A program made the position numbers and the translations under genes. The notes beneath the pieces were generated by a model. It made no database searches, was not told the DNA's origin, and was given only the letters and a program-made list of their open reading frames with translations. A stretch of DNA of 64,000 nucleotides from the NCBI RefSeq assembly GCF_003933745.1, contig NZ_RSEB01000003.1:434001-498000 (forward strand). Reading direction: 5' to 3'. The stretch is from Glycomyces terrestris. Lineage in GTDB: Bacteria > Actinomycetota > Actinomycetes > Mycobacteriales > Micromonosporaceae. Of the stretch, positions 48,959 to 57,700 are shown one piece after another; the first letter of the stretch is position 1, and every line of letters begins with the position of its first letter.

Positions 48959-50242
48959 CTAGGCGTAAGGATCGTCGTCTTCGTCGACGACGCCCCACAG
49001 GTTCCCGTCCTCGGCCAGGTCGGCCTCGTCCGTCGACCGGGCGGCGCCGGTCGCCGCGGGCGCGGTCCACGGGTCGGCGATGATCGCGCTCGTGGCCGCG
49101 GCGGTGCCGACCGCTGCCGGCACCGCGCTGGGTGCGGCCGCGTCGCCGCTCGGTCGGTCCTCCTCGGCCGCGTCCTCGCTCAAGGTCGGCGGCTGGAGGG
49201 ACGGCTCGTCCGCGGCCCGGGGCGTCTCGGTGCCGGTGGGCTGGTCGAGGGGCGGGGGTTCGAGGTCCATGTACGCGGGGTCGGCGGCGGCCGGGTAGTC
49301 CTTGTCGCTGCGGACGGTGCGGAGCGAGCGGAGCTCGGCTTCGGTGTCGGCGTTGCGGCGGACGAGGTCGTCGTCGACGGCGGTGTGGCGGGCCGCGTAG
49401 GCGCCCCAGCTCTGCTCGACGAGGGTGGCGTAGTGCTCGGTGGCGTCGGCGACGGCGAGGTCCTTGGCCTCCTCGACGGTGAGGCCCTGTGCGGGGTCGA
49501 GGCCGTCGCGTTCGACGGCGTCGGGCCTGGCGTACCGGTCGATGTGGTGGAGGATGCGCTCGTCGATGTAGTCGATGATCTCGGTGGCGAGCGCGGGCTC
49601 GGCGCCGGCGAGGGCGAGGACGTGCTCGGCGTCCTGGCAGGTGTAGCGGATGCAGTCGCCGTGCCACCAGGCGGGCCGGATGTGGACGGACACCCAGCTG
49701 TGCCAGTCGCCGTCGATCCAGAACTGCGCCGCGGGGTAGGGGATCTCGCCGGCGCCGCCGCCCTGGATCAGGTGGAGGGCGTCCTCGGCGGCCTGGAGGC
49801 TCGCGGCGGTGGCGTCGACGTCGTCGATGAGGTCTTCGACGAGGCCGCGGGTCTGGTCGCAGGCGGCTTCGAAGGCGTCGAAGCCGGCGCCGGACCAGCC
49901 TTCGGCGAGGTCGGCGAGGTGGGAGCGGATGCGTTCGGGCCAGTCGGCGAGGCGGCCGGAGACCTCGTCGGTCCAGGCGGTGCGCAGGTGCTGGAGCGAG
50001 TGGGCGTCGGCGTCGTCGGGCCGGACGGCGGCGAGCGCGGCGCGGAAGTCGGCCCCGGTCGGGTACGACGTCGCCGTCGCCTTCGGGCGGTGCGACTGCC
50101 CCTCGACCGGGACGGCGGCCATGACCTGCTGCCAGTGCCGTTCGGCGGGGTGGGCGGTCGCGTTGCCGCAGTCGGGGTGGGAGCAGCCGGGCCGGCCGGC
50201 CCCCGCGGCGTCGAGTGCTGAGGTGGACTCGTTGTCGCTCAT
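48959..50242 (-). CDS. WxG-motif protein with DDPYA tail (module copy 2)
   Basis: A 427-residue paralogue of the 45612-47291 protein. Matching elements in the same order: the Cys pair GCSHPDCGN (about 19-27), H-W-Q-Q-V-M-A-A-V-P, W-S-G-A-G-F-D-A-F (about 115-123), GEIPYPAAQFWIDGD, HIRPAWWHGDC, then DYIDERILHHIDRY, and the acidic end NLWGVVDEDDDPYA. It lacks the Gly-rich region and has a shorter Pro/Ala linker. Conservation of both ends while the linker differs suggests the termini are functional, perhaps for export or docking. Function unknown. Confidence 0.68.
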   Translation of the reverse strand: MSDNESTSALDAAGAGRPGCSHPDCGNATAHPAERHWQQVMAAVPVEGQSHRPKATATSYPTGADFRAALAAVRPDDADAHSLQHLRTAWTDEVSGRLADWPERIRSHLADLAEGWSGAGFDAFEAACDQTRGLVEDLIDDVDATAASLQAAEDALHLIQGGGAGEIPYPAAQFWIDGDWHSWVSVHIRPAWWHGDCIRYTCQDAEHVLALAGAEPALATEIIDYIDERILHHIDRYARPDAVERDGLDPAQGLTVEEAKDLAVADATEHYATLVEQSWGAYAARHTAVDDDLVRRNADTEAELRSLRTVRSDKDYPAAADPAYMDLEPPPLDQPTGTETPRAADEPSLQPPTLSEDAAEEDRPSGDAAAPSAVPAAVGTAAATSAIIADPWTAPAATGAARSTDEADLAEDGNLWGVVDEDDDPYA

Positions 50243-50328
50243 CGGTCTTCACCTCGCGAGGGGAACGGGTGGCGTGACCTCTTCACCGTACCAACTGCGA
50301 GGGCTTCACGACAGCACCGCGAAGGCGC

Positions 50329-50772
50329 CTACCGGGGGCGGCGCCGGCGGAAGACCAGGGCGGCGAGCAGGACGGGGAGCACGAGGAAGACGAACACGAC
50401 GATCACCGGGGCGAGGTGCTCGCCCGTGCCGGTCCCGGCCGTCCACGCGGTCGGCCGGCCCCAGCCGGCGTACAGGGCGGCCGGTTCGACGAGGAACGCG
50501 TCGAGGCGCTCGCCTTCGGTGCAGGGGCCGTCGACCTCGATGTCGACCTCGGTCGCGGGGCCGCCGCCGTCGGGGGTGAAGGCGCCGGTGCAGACCTCGT
50601 CGCCGCCGCCGGAGACGTGCGCCCGCTCGACCACGGCGGTCCCGTGCGTTCCGGAGCCGTCGGCCGCGGCCCGGAACGCCGTATATCTGACGGCGGTGAT
50701 CGCGAGGGCGAGGAGCGGGACGGCGGCGAAGGCGGCGAGGACGAGCGCGCGGCGCCGGGGCGTCACCGCCAT
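50329..50772 (-). CDS. Two-span membrane protein (147 aa)
   Basis: An N-terminal span (ALVLAAFAAVPLLALAITAV) is followed by an extracytoplasmic beta-rich part with two Cys (GGDEVCTGAFTP, DGPCTEGERLDAF) that could pair. A C-terminal span (LAPVIVVFVFLVLPVLLAAL) and RRRRPR tail follow. It overlaps the upstream WxG protein gene by 10 bp, so it belongs to the 50.3-52.8 kb operon. Function unknown. Confidence 0.63.
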   Translation of the reverse strand: MAVTPRRRALVLAAFAAVPLLALAITAVRYTAFRAAADGSGTHGTAVVERAHVSGGGDEVCTGAFTPDGGGPATEVDIEVDGPCTEGERLDAFLVEPAALYAGWGRPTAWTAGTGTGEHLAPVIVVFVFLVLPVLLAALVFRRRRPR

Positions 50773-51710
50773 TCGACCGACTCGGGGTTCGTGAACCGGT
50801 CGGGGGCGTGGTCTTCCCACAGGTTGAGGAGCGAGTCGGGGATGCCGAGGGCGGGGCCGCCGCCGTCGAAGAGCGCGCCGGTCTCGCCGTCGCCCTTGTA
50901 CACCGGGAAGATCGAGGAGACGCCCTGGAAGACGTGCATGGCGTTGGCGACGCTGGCGTGGCGGCCGCCGGGGGTCATGGTGGCGACGTTGACGCCGTAC
51001 ACGAGGAGGCCTTCGAGCATGTTGGCGAGTCCGGCGCCGGCGATGTCGAGCGGGTCGACGGGGTTGCCCTGGACCTGCTGGAACCCGACGGTGAACGCGG
51101 TGAGGCCGCCGGTGAGGGTCGCGCAGCCGGTGGAGACGGCGATGAGGTAGGACTCGATGCTCTTCATGGACGCGACGAGGCTGGTGGCGACGGTCTGGGC
51201 GCTGGCCATGATCGCGGGCGCGCCGGGGGCGGTGAGGACGCCGGCGAGGGCGGCGAGGTAGGCGGCGAGGAACGCGTCCATGACGATCGTGCAGGCGGTG
51301 AGGAACAGCCAGTAGACGGTGAGCATGACCGAGAAGGCGAGGAGCTGGGCGCCGATGAGGAAGGCGGTGACGGCGAGCTGCTGGAGCTGGGCCTTGACGT
51401 TCCCGGCGGCCTCGCGGAAGGCGTCGGCGTCGTCGCCCTTCCAGTTCCCGTCGTTGACGGTGTCGACCTCGGCTTGGAGGGCGTCGGCGGCCTCGATGTT
51501 CTTCTCGGCGAGGGAGACCCAGGCGCCGGCGGCCTTGAGGATGTCGCCGGGGTTGCACTGGTTGAGGTAGATGCCGGTGGCCATGGCCTGGACGGCGAGG
51601 CCGAAGACGACGGCGGGCGGCGCGATGGCGACGGCGCAGGACTTGATGACGCCGTTGTAGTACGGCGACATCTCCTCCCCCGCGTCGTAGAGGCTCTTCC
51701 CGGTGGACAT
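50763..51710 (-). CDS. WxG-motif membrane-associated T7SS protein (315 aa)
   Basis: A 315-residue protein. W-K-G-D-D-A-D-A-F (about residues 90-98) gives the WxG turn with the D-A-F follow-up. Several long hydrophobic helices (VAIAPPAVVFGLAVQAMATG; LLAFSVMLTVYWLFLTACTI; LAALAGVLTAPGAPAIM) make it likely to enter membranes. The C-terminus (ALGIPDSLLNLWEDHAPDRF) is soluble. The small EspC-like gene lies 13 bp upstream and a YbaB-like gene before that, repeating the order YbaB - small helical - WxG seen at 8.5-9.9 kb. Confidence 0.65.
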   Translation of the reverse strand: MSTGKSLYDAGEEMSPYYNGVIKSCAVAIAPPAVVFGLAVQAMATGIYLNQCNPGDILKAAGAWVSLAEKNIEAADALQAEVDTVNDGNWKGDDADAFREAAGNVKAQLQQLAVTAFLIGAQLLAFSVMLTVYWLFLTACTIVMDAFLAAYLAALAGVLTAPGAPAIMASAQTVATSLVASMKSIESYLIAVSTGCATLTGGLTAFTVGFQQVQGNPVDPLDIAGAGLANMLEGLLVYGVNVATMTPGGRHASVANAMHVFQGVSSIFPVYKGDGETGALFDGGGPALGIPDSLLNLWEDHAPDRFTNPESVEWR

Positions 51711-51722
51711 GCGGCGGCTCCC

Positions 51723-52025
51723 TCAGTTGCCGCCGAACGCCTTGGCGCAGGCGTCGTCGGTGTCGGTCATGTCCTGGGCGCACGCGTCGAGGGCGTCCCG
51801 CAGCTGCCGGAAGCACTCGGCGGCGCCGGCCATGGACTCGGTGACGGTGGCGGTGGCGGCGGAGTACGCGGCGGCCATGGGGAGCGTGACGGTGGTGTAG
51901 AGGCTGCGGTCGATCTCGCTGAGGGCCGGGAGGTCCTCGTTGGTGGACTCGAGGACGGGGACGACCTTGCCGTCGATGCCCTCGCCGAGCCGGCGGACGA
52001 ACTCGGGGTCGAAGATCCGGGTCAT
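51723..52025 (-). CDS. WXG100/EspC-like small protein (100 aa)
   Basis: A 100-residue helical protein starting MTRIFDPEFVRRLGEGIDGK, with central ALSEIDRSLYTTVTLPMAAA and a C-terminal helix AECFRQLRDALDACAQDMTD. No WxG is visible, but size, helicity and position before a WxG protein gene fit an EspC/WXG100-type partner. The start overlaps the upstream YbaB-like gene by 4 bp (ATGA). Confidence 0.6.
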   Translation of the reverse strand: MTRIFDPEFVRRLGEGIDGKVVPVLESTNEDLPALSEIDRSLYTTVTLPMAAAYSAATATVTESMAGAAECFRQLRDALDACAQDMTDTDDACAKAFGGN

Positions 52026-52759
52026 GCGCGTCCTGCCTTCCTCTGGAGGGTCTCGTTGGCCTGGGCGATGCGGTCGACGATCCGGGTCGTGGCAGCGCCG
52101 GCGCGTTCGGCGTCGTCGGGGGCATTGTCGATCGTCTTCGCCACTTCGTCGGGGAGGCCGGCGCGGGCGCGCTCCTCGGCGAGTCGCCCGACCTCCTCGC
52201 GGGCGCGGGCGATGAGGGAGGTGAGGGCCGCGCTGAGGCCCTCGACGCCGCGGCCGCGCGCGTCGGGTCCGATCCAGACGGCGGCGACGGCGCGCTCGGA
52301 GGTGGAGGTGACGGTGAGGTCGCCCTCGTCGCTGGCGGCCTCGGCGGTGAGGACGTCGCGGGCGGGTTCGGCGCGGGCGGCCTGCGCGGCGCGCATCGAG
52401 TTGAGGACGCCGTCGAGCCGGTTGGCGATGGCGCGGTCGAACTCGGGGTCGCGGCTGAGGGTGTGCTGGGGGGCCTCGATGCCGAGGCGGCCGCGCATGA
52501 CGGCGGCGAAGTCCTCGAAGCCGCCGGTCGCGGCGGCCTGCTGGAGGCCGGTGACGGCGTCGATGCCGGCGGCGAGGGCCCGGTCGGACTCGGCGCCGGG
52601 GCGGGGCGTCCGCGCGGCGAGTTCGACGACGAGGTTCGCGATGGTGCTCGGGCTCTGGCGGAAGCCGGCGGGAGAGACCTCGACGGTGATGCGGCCTTCG
52701 CGCACGCGTAGCGTCACGTGCTCGTCGAGGTCGGTGAAGACCTGGTCGGCGTCGTTCAC
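52022..52759 (-). CDS. YbaB/EbfC-like protein, extended (245 aa)
   Basis: A 245-residue protein. The C-terminal half contains the YbaB-type strand pair and helix (GDLTVTSTSERAVAAVWIGP, LSAALTSLIARAREEVGRLA). The N-terminal 130 residues start with a similar strand pair (HVTLRVREGRITVEVSPAGF), so this may be two YbaB-like units fused. That would match the tandem separate YbaB genes at 39.6-40.4 kb. First gene of the 50.3-52.8 kb operon. The DNA-binding role of YbaB is not established for this type. Confidence 0.6.
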   Translation of the reverse strand: MNDADQVFTDLDEHVTLRVREGRITVEVSPAGFRQSPSTIANLVVELAARTPRPGAESDRALAAGIDAVTGLQQAAATGGFEDFAAVMRGRLGIEAPQHTLSRDPEFDRAIANRLDGVLNSMRAAQAARAEPARDVLTAEAASDEGDLTVTSTSERAVAAVWIGPDARGRGVEGLSAALTSLIARAREEVGRLAEERARAGLPDEVAKTIDNAPDDAERAGAATTRIVDRIAQANETLQRKAGRA

Positions 52760-52859
52760 AGTCGCGGCTCGCTTCGCTGGAGGTCACTCCGAGGATAGCG
52801 AACCGCGCGGTCGGTGACCGTGCCGTTTCGTGCCGGATCGGGCGGCGCCGGCCCTGCCG

Positions 52860-53648
52860 CTACTGCGTGTTCGCGCCGTTCTCGAGCGGCCACACGGTGG
52901 CCTCGACGGAGCCGACGAGTTCGAGCGGGCCGACGAGGGAGGCGGTGCGGGCGACGGTGAAGTCGTCGAGGGCGAGGAGGCTGATACCGCCGCGGCTCTG
53001 GGCGACGGCGGCGTAGAACGCGCCGGTGCCCTTGTCCTGGAAGACCCAGCCGGGCCGGGTGTCGGTGGGGATGGTGGGGACGTTCGGGCGGGAGGCGGGG
53101 AGGCTCCCGGTCGCGGACGTGTCGGGGGCGTAGGGGGCCTGCGGGTGGCGCGGTTCGGGCGCGTAGTGGTGCGGCTGGTCCTGCGGGTCGGGTTCCACGG
53201 GCGTCTCCGTGTAGTCGGGGATCTGGTAGCGGGTCGGGTCGCCGGAGACCGGGATCGGCGGCGGCGTCGCGTGGTGGTGGTCGGGCACGGCGATCAGGGT
53301 GCGCATCTCGACCTTGCCCGCAATGAAGCTGACGAGCCACAGTCCGGCGGCGAGGGCGAGGAGGTCCACGCCCACGGCGAGGAGTACCCGCAGGTTCGCG
53401 TTCGAACCGGTGGCGAACTGCGCCAGGGAGAGGAGTCCGGCGGCGAGCGCGAAGACGACGAGGCCGACGAGCGCGCCGGCCATGACGGCGGGCCGGCCGA
53501 GGCGCGGCACGGGCGCGGAGGGCCACTTCTCGGAGGCGCGGACGCCGCCGAGGGCGGCGGCCGAGAGCGCGGCGACGGCGAGACCGGCGACGGCGAAGGC
53601 GACGCCGGCGGCGGTGAGCCGGCCGGCGATGTCGTCGATGTAGTCCAT
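52860..53648 (-). CDS. Three- to four-span membrane protein with Pro/His-rich linker
   Basis: A 262-residue protein. Spans lie near 13-33, 54-75 and 85-110. A cytoplasmic or exposed linker rich in Pro, His, Tyr and Asp (PDHHHATPPPIPV) covers about 118-190, then a small beta-rich domain (RPGWVFQDKGTGAFYAAVAQ, LALDDFTVAR). It is divergent from the T4SS-like operon and lies 100 bp upstream of the YbaB-like gene in the same direction, so it may be the first gene of that operon. Not recognised. Confidence 0.6.
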   Translation of the reverse strand: MDYIDDIAGRLTAAGVAFAVAGLAVAALSAAALGGVRASEKWPSAPVPRLGRPAVMAGALVGLVVFALAAGLLSLAQFATGSNANLRVLLAVGVDLLALAAGLWLVSFIAGKVEMRTLIAVPDHHHATPPPIPVSGDPTRYQIPDYTETPVEPDPQDQPHHYAPEPRHPQAPYAPDTSATGSLPASRPNVPTIPTDTRPGWVFQDKGTGAFYAAVAQSRGGISLLALDDFTVARTASLVGPLELVGSVEATVWPLENGANTQ

Positions 53649-53990
53649 GGTGGTCTCCGCGTGGTCGGGCTGGCGCTGCGTGCGGCGGGCGGTGCAGGGC
53701 TGACGGGCTCTATTGTGCGGCTTGATCGTAGGTCACCGCGCGCTCCTAGTTTAGTGTCGGATTGCCGACACGCAGTGATCACGGCCATCGGATTGATATC
53801 GCCCGGCTTATCTGTTTCAGTTCTTCATGTCCGGCCTCACGGTCGCTCTTCGGCCCGACGAAGGTGCGTTCCGTCAGGGGTGCGGCATATGATGAGGGCA
53901 GACCCCGCAATGGGTTGGGAGACAAGAAACATGAGTGAAAATTGCGTTACGTGAGATTCTAGTGGCTCGTGTGACGGAAGGATGGGACTG
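53649..53990. other. Divergent intergenic region before the T4SS-like operon
   Basis: About 340 bp, noticeably A/T-richer from 53740 onward than the coding DNA around it, as expected for a promoter region. GGAAGG 7 nt before the ATG at 53991 is the ribosome-binding site. I see no convincing coding frame, repeat or RNA; no -35/-10 pair could be chosen with confidence. Confidence 0.4.
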
Positions 53991-54272
53991 ATGACTGTGA
54001 GAGAGACACTCTGGACGGTGGCCGCGCACGCCCAGGCCGGCGCCGAGATCAACACGCAGGGGATCATCGGGTTCTTCCTGTCGAAGATCGCCCCGATCCT
54101 CCTGGCGATCCTCGGCCTCATCTTCATCGCCCGCGCCAACAAGGGCGAGGTCAGCCGGGTCCTCACCTCGTCGACGATCGCCATCATCGGCATCGCCTTC
54201 ATCGCCGGCGCGGTGGTCCTGGTGGCCGTCGGCGGCGGCCTGGTCGACGTGCTGTTCAGCCAAGAGGACTAG
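53991..54272 (+). CDS. T4SS pilin-like small membrane protein (VirB2/TrbC type)
   Basis: A 93-residue protein. A short polar N-terminus (MTVRETLWTVAAHAQAG) is followed by two hydrophobic segments, IIGFFLSKIAPILLAILGLI (about 22-42) and IAIIGIAFIAGAVVLVAVGG (about 60-80), separated by a basic loop RANKGEVSR. That hairpin layout is typical of VirB2/TrbC or the small first protein of actinobacterial conjugation operons. GGAAGG favours this ATG over one three codons upstream. The VirB4 gene two genes on supports the assignment. Confidence 0.65.
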   Translation: MTVRETLWTVAAHAQAGAEINTQGIIGFFLSKIAPILLAILGLIFIARANKGEVSRVLTSSTIAIIGIAFIAGAVVLVAVGGGLVDVLFSQED

Positions 54273-54320
54273 CAAGCCCCCACATCGCCCCTGAGTAGTG
54301 AGGCCGGACGGAGGACGCCC

Positions 54321-54710
54321 ATGCGCTTGCGCACCGACGACGACATCTACCGTGCCCGCCTGCTGTACCTCGGCCCTCCCGGATACACGCTCCCCGTCCA
54401 CCTCCCGTACGGCCAGTACGGGGCGTTCGCCGCGCTCCTGGCCCTGTTCATGTTCGTGCGCTGGGCCTTCACCGGCGACGTCGACCTCTTCCCCGCCATC
54501 GAGATCTCCCTCGCCCTCGTCGCGACCTCGCTGATCTTCCGCTACGTCGACGCCGACCGGCCCGCGACCACCGTCATCCGCACGCTGCTCACCGACTGGA
54601 AGCACACGCGGGGCAACGGCCACGAGGTCCGGATCCCGGCGTTCACGACCCGTTCGATCCGCCTGCGGCCCACGCTCGTGGAGCCCGTCCGAACCGAGGA
54701 GCGCCTATGA
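54321..54710 (+). CDS. PrgI/TcpE-like conjugation membrane protein
   Basis: A 129-residue protein with a membrane hairpin (FAALLALFMFVRWAF; FPAIEISLALVATSLIF) between soluble ends. The small two-span protein immediately before a VirB4 gene is the usual place of PrgI/TcpE-type (VirB3-like) proteins in Gram-positive T4SS. The stop overlaps the VirB4 gene start (ATGA). Sequence similarity alone would not be enough; order is the main evidence. Confidence 0.6.
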   Translation: MRLRTDDDIYRARLLYLGPPGYTLPVHLPYGQYGAFAALLALFMFVRWAFTGDVDLFPAIEISLALVATSLIFRYVDADRPATTVIRTLLTDWKHTRGNGHEVRIPAFTTRSIRLRPTLVEPVRTEERL

Positions 54711-57700
54711 GCGGCGAGGACCGCCGTCAGCCAGTCGCCAAGTTCTCCGCCCCCCGCCCCCCCGCGCCCGTGCGGGACCGGGAGCGGTCGTCCGGCGACC
54801 TCGGCGACGACGCCACCGCCCTCGCGGACGCGGTGTTCCGCGCGGAGCCCGCGAGGGGGCCCGGCCGGGCGGAGCCGGCGGGCGGTCCCGTGCGGACGGA
54901 GTCCGCGCCGGCCCGGAGCGGGCCGTCGCAGCCGCTCCCGCAGGGCGAGCCGACCCGGCCGAGCCAGCCGTCCCCAGTGGAGTCACTGCGACACGCGTCG
55001 CCACCTGCGTCGATGACCCCTCCCTCCACCGCTCGTCCACAGGGTTATCCCCAGAGTTATCCACAGAATCAGCCGAGTTATCCACAGGGGTATCCACAGC
55101 GTTACCCACAGGCTCCCACCAGCGGGAATCCACAGGGTCATCCACAGCGCAACGGAAGTTATCCACAGCAGGGGCCGAGTTATCCACAGGCTCCTGACCA
55201 GGGTCGCGGGAGTGTTTCCACAGGTCGCCGTCAGGCGGCGCAAACCAGTACACAACGGCCTCCCGGGCAGGACCTCGTGCCGGTGCGGCAGTCGCGCGCC
55301 GAGGCGGTGCCGGTGCCGTCCGGCGACGCCAAGCCGGTCCGCGTCAAGCCGATCGGGGCGCAGAAGGAGCGCCAGCCGCTCCGGGAACTGAGCCTCACCG
55401 AGATCGCCGGGCACGTGACGTTCACGCCCGCGTCGGTCACCGCCTGGTACAAGCTGCCGGGCGTCCGCTGGTCCTTCCGGCCCGACCTCGAGCGCGAGGC
55501 GCTCATCATCGCGGTCGCCGAGCAGTACGCCGGCCTCGCGGGCATGCGCGTCCACCTGCGCCGCACCACCCGGCCGTTCCCGGCCGACCAGTGGGCTCGC
55601 ACCGTCGACCGCCACACCGCGCGGCCGCTGCGCACCGTCCCGGGCGGCACCAGCTGGGCCGACCACCTCGTGGCCGCGCAGCGCCACCTCCAGCAGCTCT
55701 CCCACGCCGAAGGGGAGACGTTCCTCGGCATCACGTTCTCGCGCCGCGGCGCGTTCGACCAGCTCGGCGAGAAGGTCGGCCGCATGTTCGGCCGCGGCAC
55801 CAAGCTCTCCGAGCGCGAGAAGATCGAGAAGCGCAGCCTCCAGTTCGACGAGGTCCTCGGCTCCTTCGGCGTGCGCGCCCGCCGCGCCACCACCGAGGAG
55901 CTCGAGTGGCTCGTCTACCGGTCGGTGGCCCTCGGCATGGAGCCGCCGCGCCTGCTCTCGGGCTCGAACCAGGACTGGGAGCCCGGCGACGTCCTCGCCC
56001 TGACCGAGTCGATCGAGCGCTATCGCAGCCCGTACGGGTCCACCGTCAAGCTCGTCAACCGGCTCACCGGCGAGGAGAAGCACACCGCGGTCCTCACCGT
56101 GGGGCGCATGGAGGAGCTCGAGATCCCGCAGCGCCACGAGCCGTGGCTGCACTTCCACGAGCGCTGCCCGTGGCCGGTCGAGCTGTCGAGCCGCATCGAC
56201 ATCCTCGGCGCCGGCGAGGCCTTCCGCGACCTCGACCACCGGCTCCGCCTCATCCGCTCCCAGCAGCGCGACTACGACGAGCACGCGATGGACGCCCCGC
56301 CGGAGCTCCAGCGCCTCGCCGAGCGCGCCCTCGGCGTCGGCGACGAGATGACCACCGGCCTGCCGATCGACGCGGCCCGCGCCCACGGCTGGCACCGCCT
56401 CGCCGTCACCGCGGACACGAAGGAGGAGTGCCTGGAGCGCGCCCGCACGCTCATGCAGATGTACCAGCGGGACATGCGGATCAGCCTCCAGCACCCAAAG
56501 AACCAGGACTGGCTCGCCCGCGAGTTCATCCCCGGCGAACCGGTCGCCCAAACCGGGTACGTGCGCCGCATGCCCGTCAAGCTCATGGCCGCGGCCCTGC
56601 CGCAGGCCGCCTCCGTCGTCGGCGACCGCCGCGGCGACCTCATCGGCCGCACCGCCGGCACCTCTCGCAGCCCGGTCTTCCTCGACCTGCACTTCGCCAC
56701 CGAGGTCCGCGAGAAGTCGGGCCTGTCGGTGTTCGTCGCCGAGCCCGGCGGCGGCAAGTCGACCCTGATGGGCGCCATCGGCTACCTCGCCGCCCGGCGC
56801 GGCGTCCAGGTCACGCTCCTCGACCCGTCGGGGCCGCTCGCGAAGCTCTGCGAGATGCCCGAGCTCAAGCCGTTCTCGCGCGTGCTCAACCTGACCGGCT
56901 CGGAGTACGGGACGCTCGCGCCGTACGCGCTCATCCCGTCCCCGCGCCGCGAGCACTACGCCGACACGCCTGACGGGCAGCGCGAGTACGACATCGCCGT
57001 CTCCAACGCCCGCTCCGAGCGGCGCATGCTCGTCCAGGACATCTGCGCGATGCTCCTGCCGCCGCAGGTCCAGCGCGAGGCGAGCACGGCCCGCCTGCTG
57101 CGCCACGCCGCCCGACACGTCCCGGCCGAGGAGGACTCCGCGCTGGAGGACCTCGTCGAGTCCCTCCAGGAAGCCGAGGACCACGTCACCGGCGACGGCG
57201 CCGAGCTCGCGGCGCTCCTGCTCGACACCGCGGAGATGCCGCTCGCGAAGCTGTTCTTCGGCAACCCCGACAAGGGGGTCCTGGAGGACGACACGGCGCT
57301 CACGGTGATCACCATGTCCGGGCTGCGCCTGCCTGACCTCGGCATCGAGCGCGAGTACTGGTCCGCGGAGGAGGCGCTCGCGCTGCCGATGCTCCACACC
57401 GCGCACCGGCTCGCCGTCCGCCGCGCCTATGGCGGCGACATGCACCGCCGCAAGCTCGTCGGCCTCGACGAGGCCCACTTCATGGAGGGCTGGAAGTCCG
57501 GGCGGTCGTTCCTGGTGCGGCTGGCCCGCGACTCGCGCAAGTGGAACCTGGCGGCGCTGGTGGCCTCGCAGAACCCGAAGGACATCCTCGGGCTCGACGT
57601 CCAGAACCTGGTCTCGACCGTGTTCGTGGGCCGCATCGCGGAGGACGCGCAGATCGCCGAGGAGGCGCTGAAGCTGCTGCGCGTGCCCACCGGCGTCGGC

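Noticed and set aside
55033-55188. CRISPR array
   Set aside because: Repeats are 9-12 bp, within a coding frame and with no spacers of constant length.
54705-55253. Reverse frame with VDN repeats opposite the YPQ repeats
   Set aside because: The repeats are the mirror of the DnaA-box-like DNA; no start signal, and the forward gene is certain.
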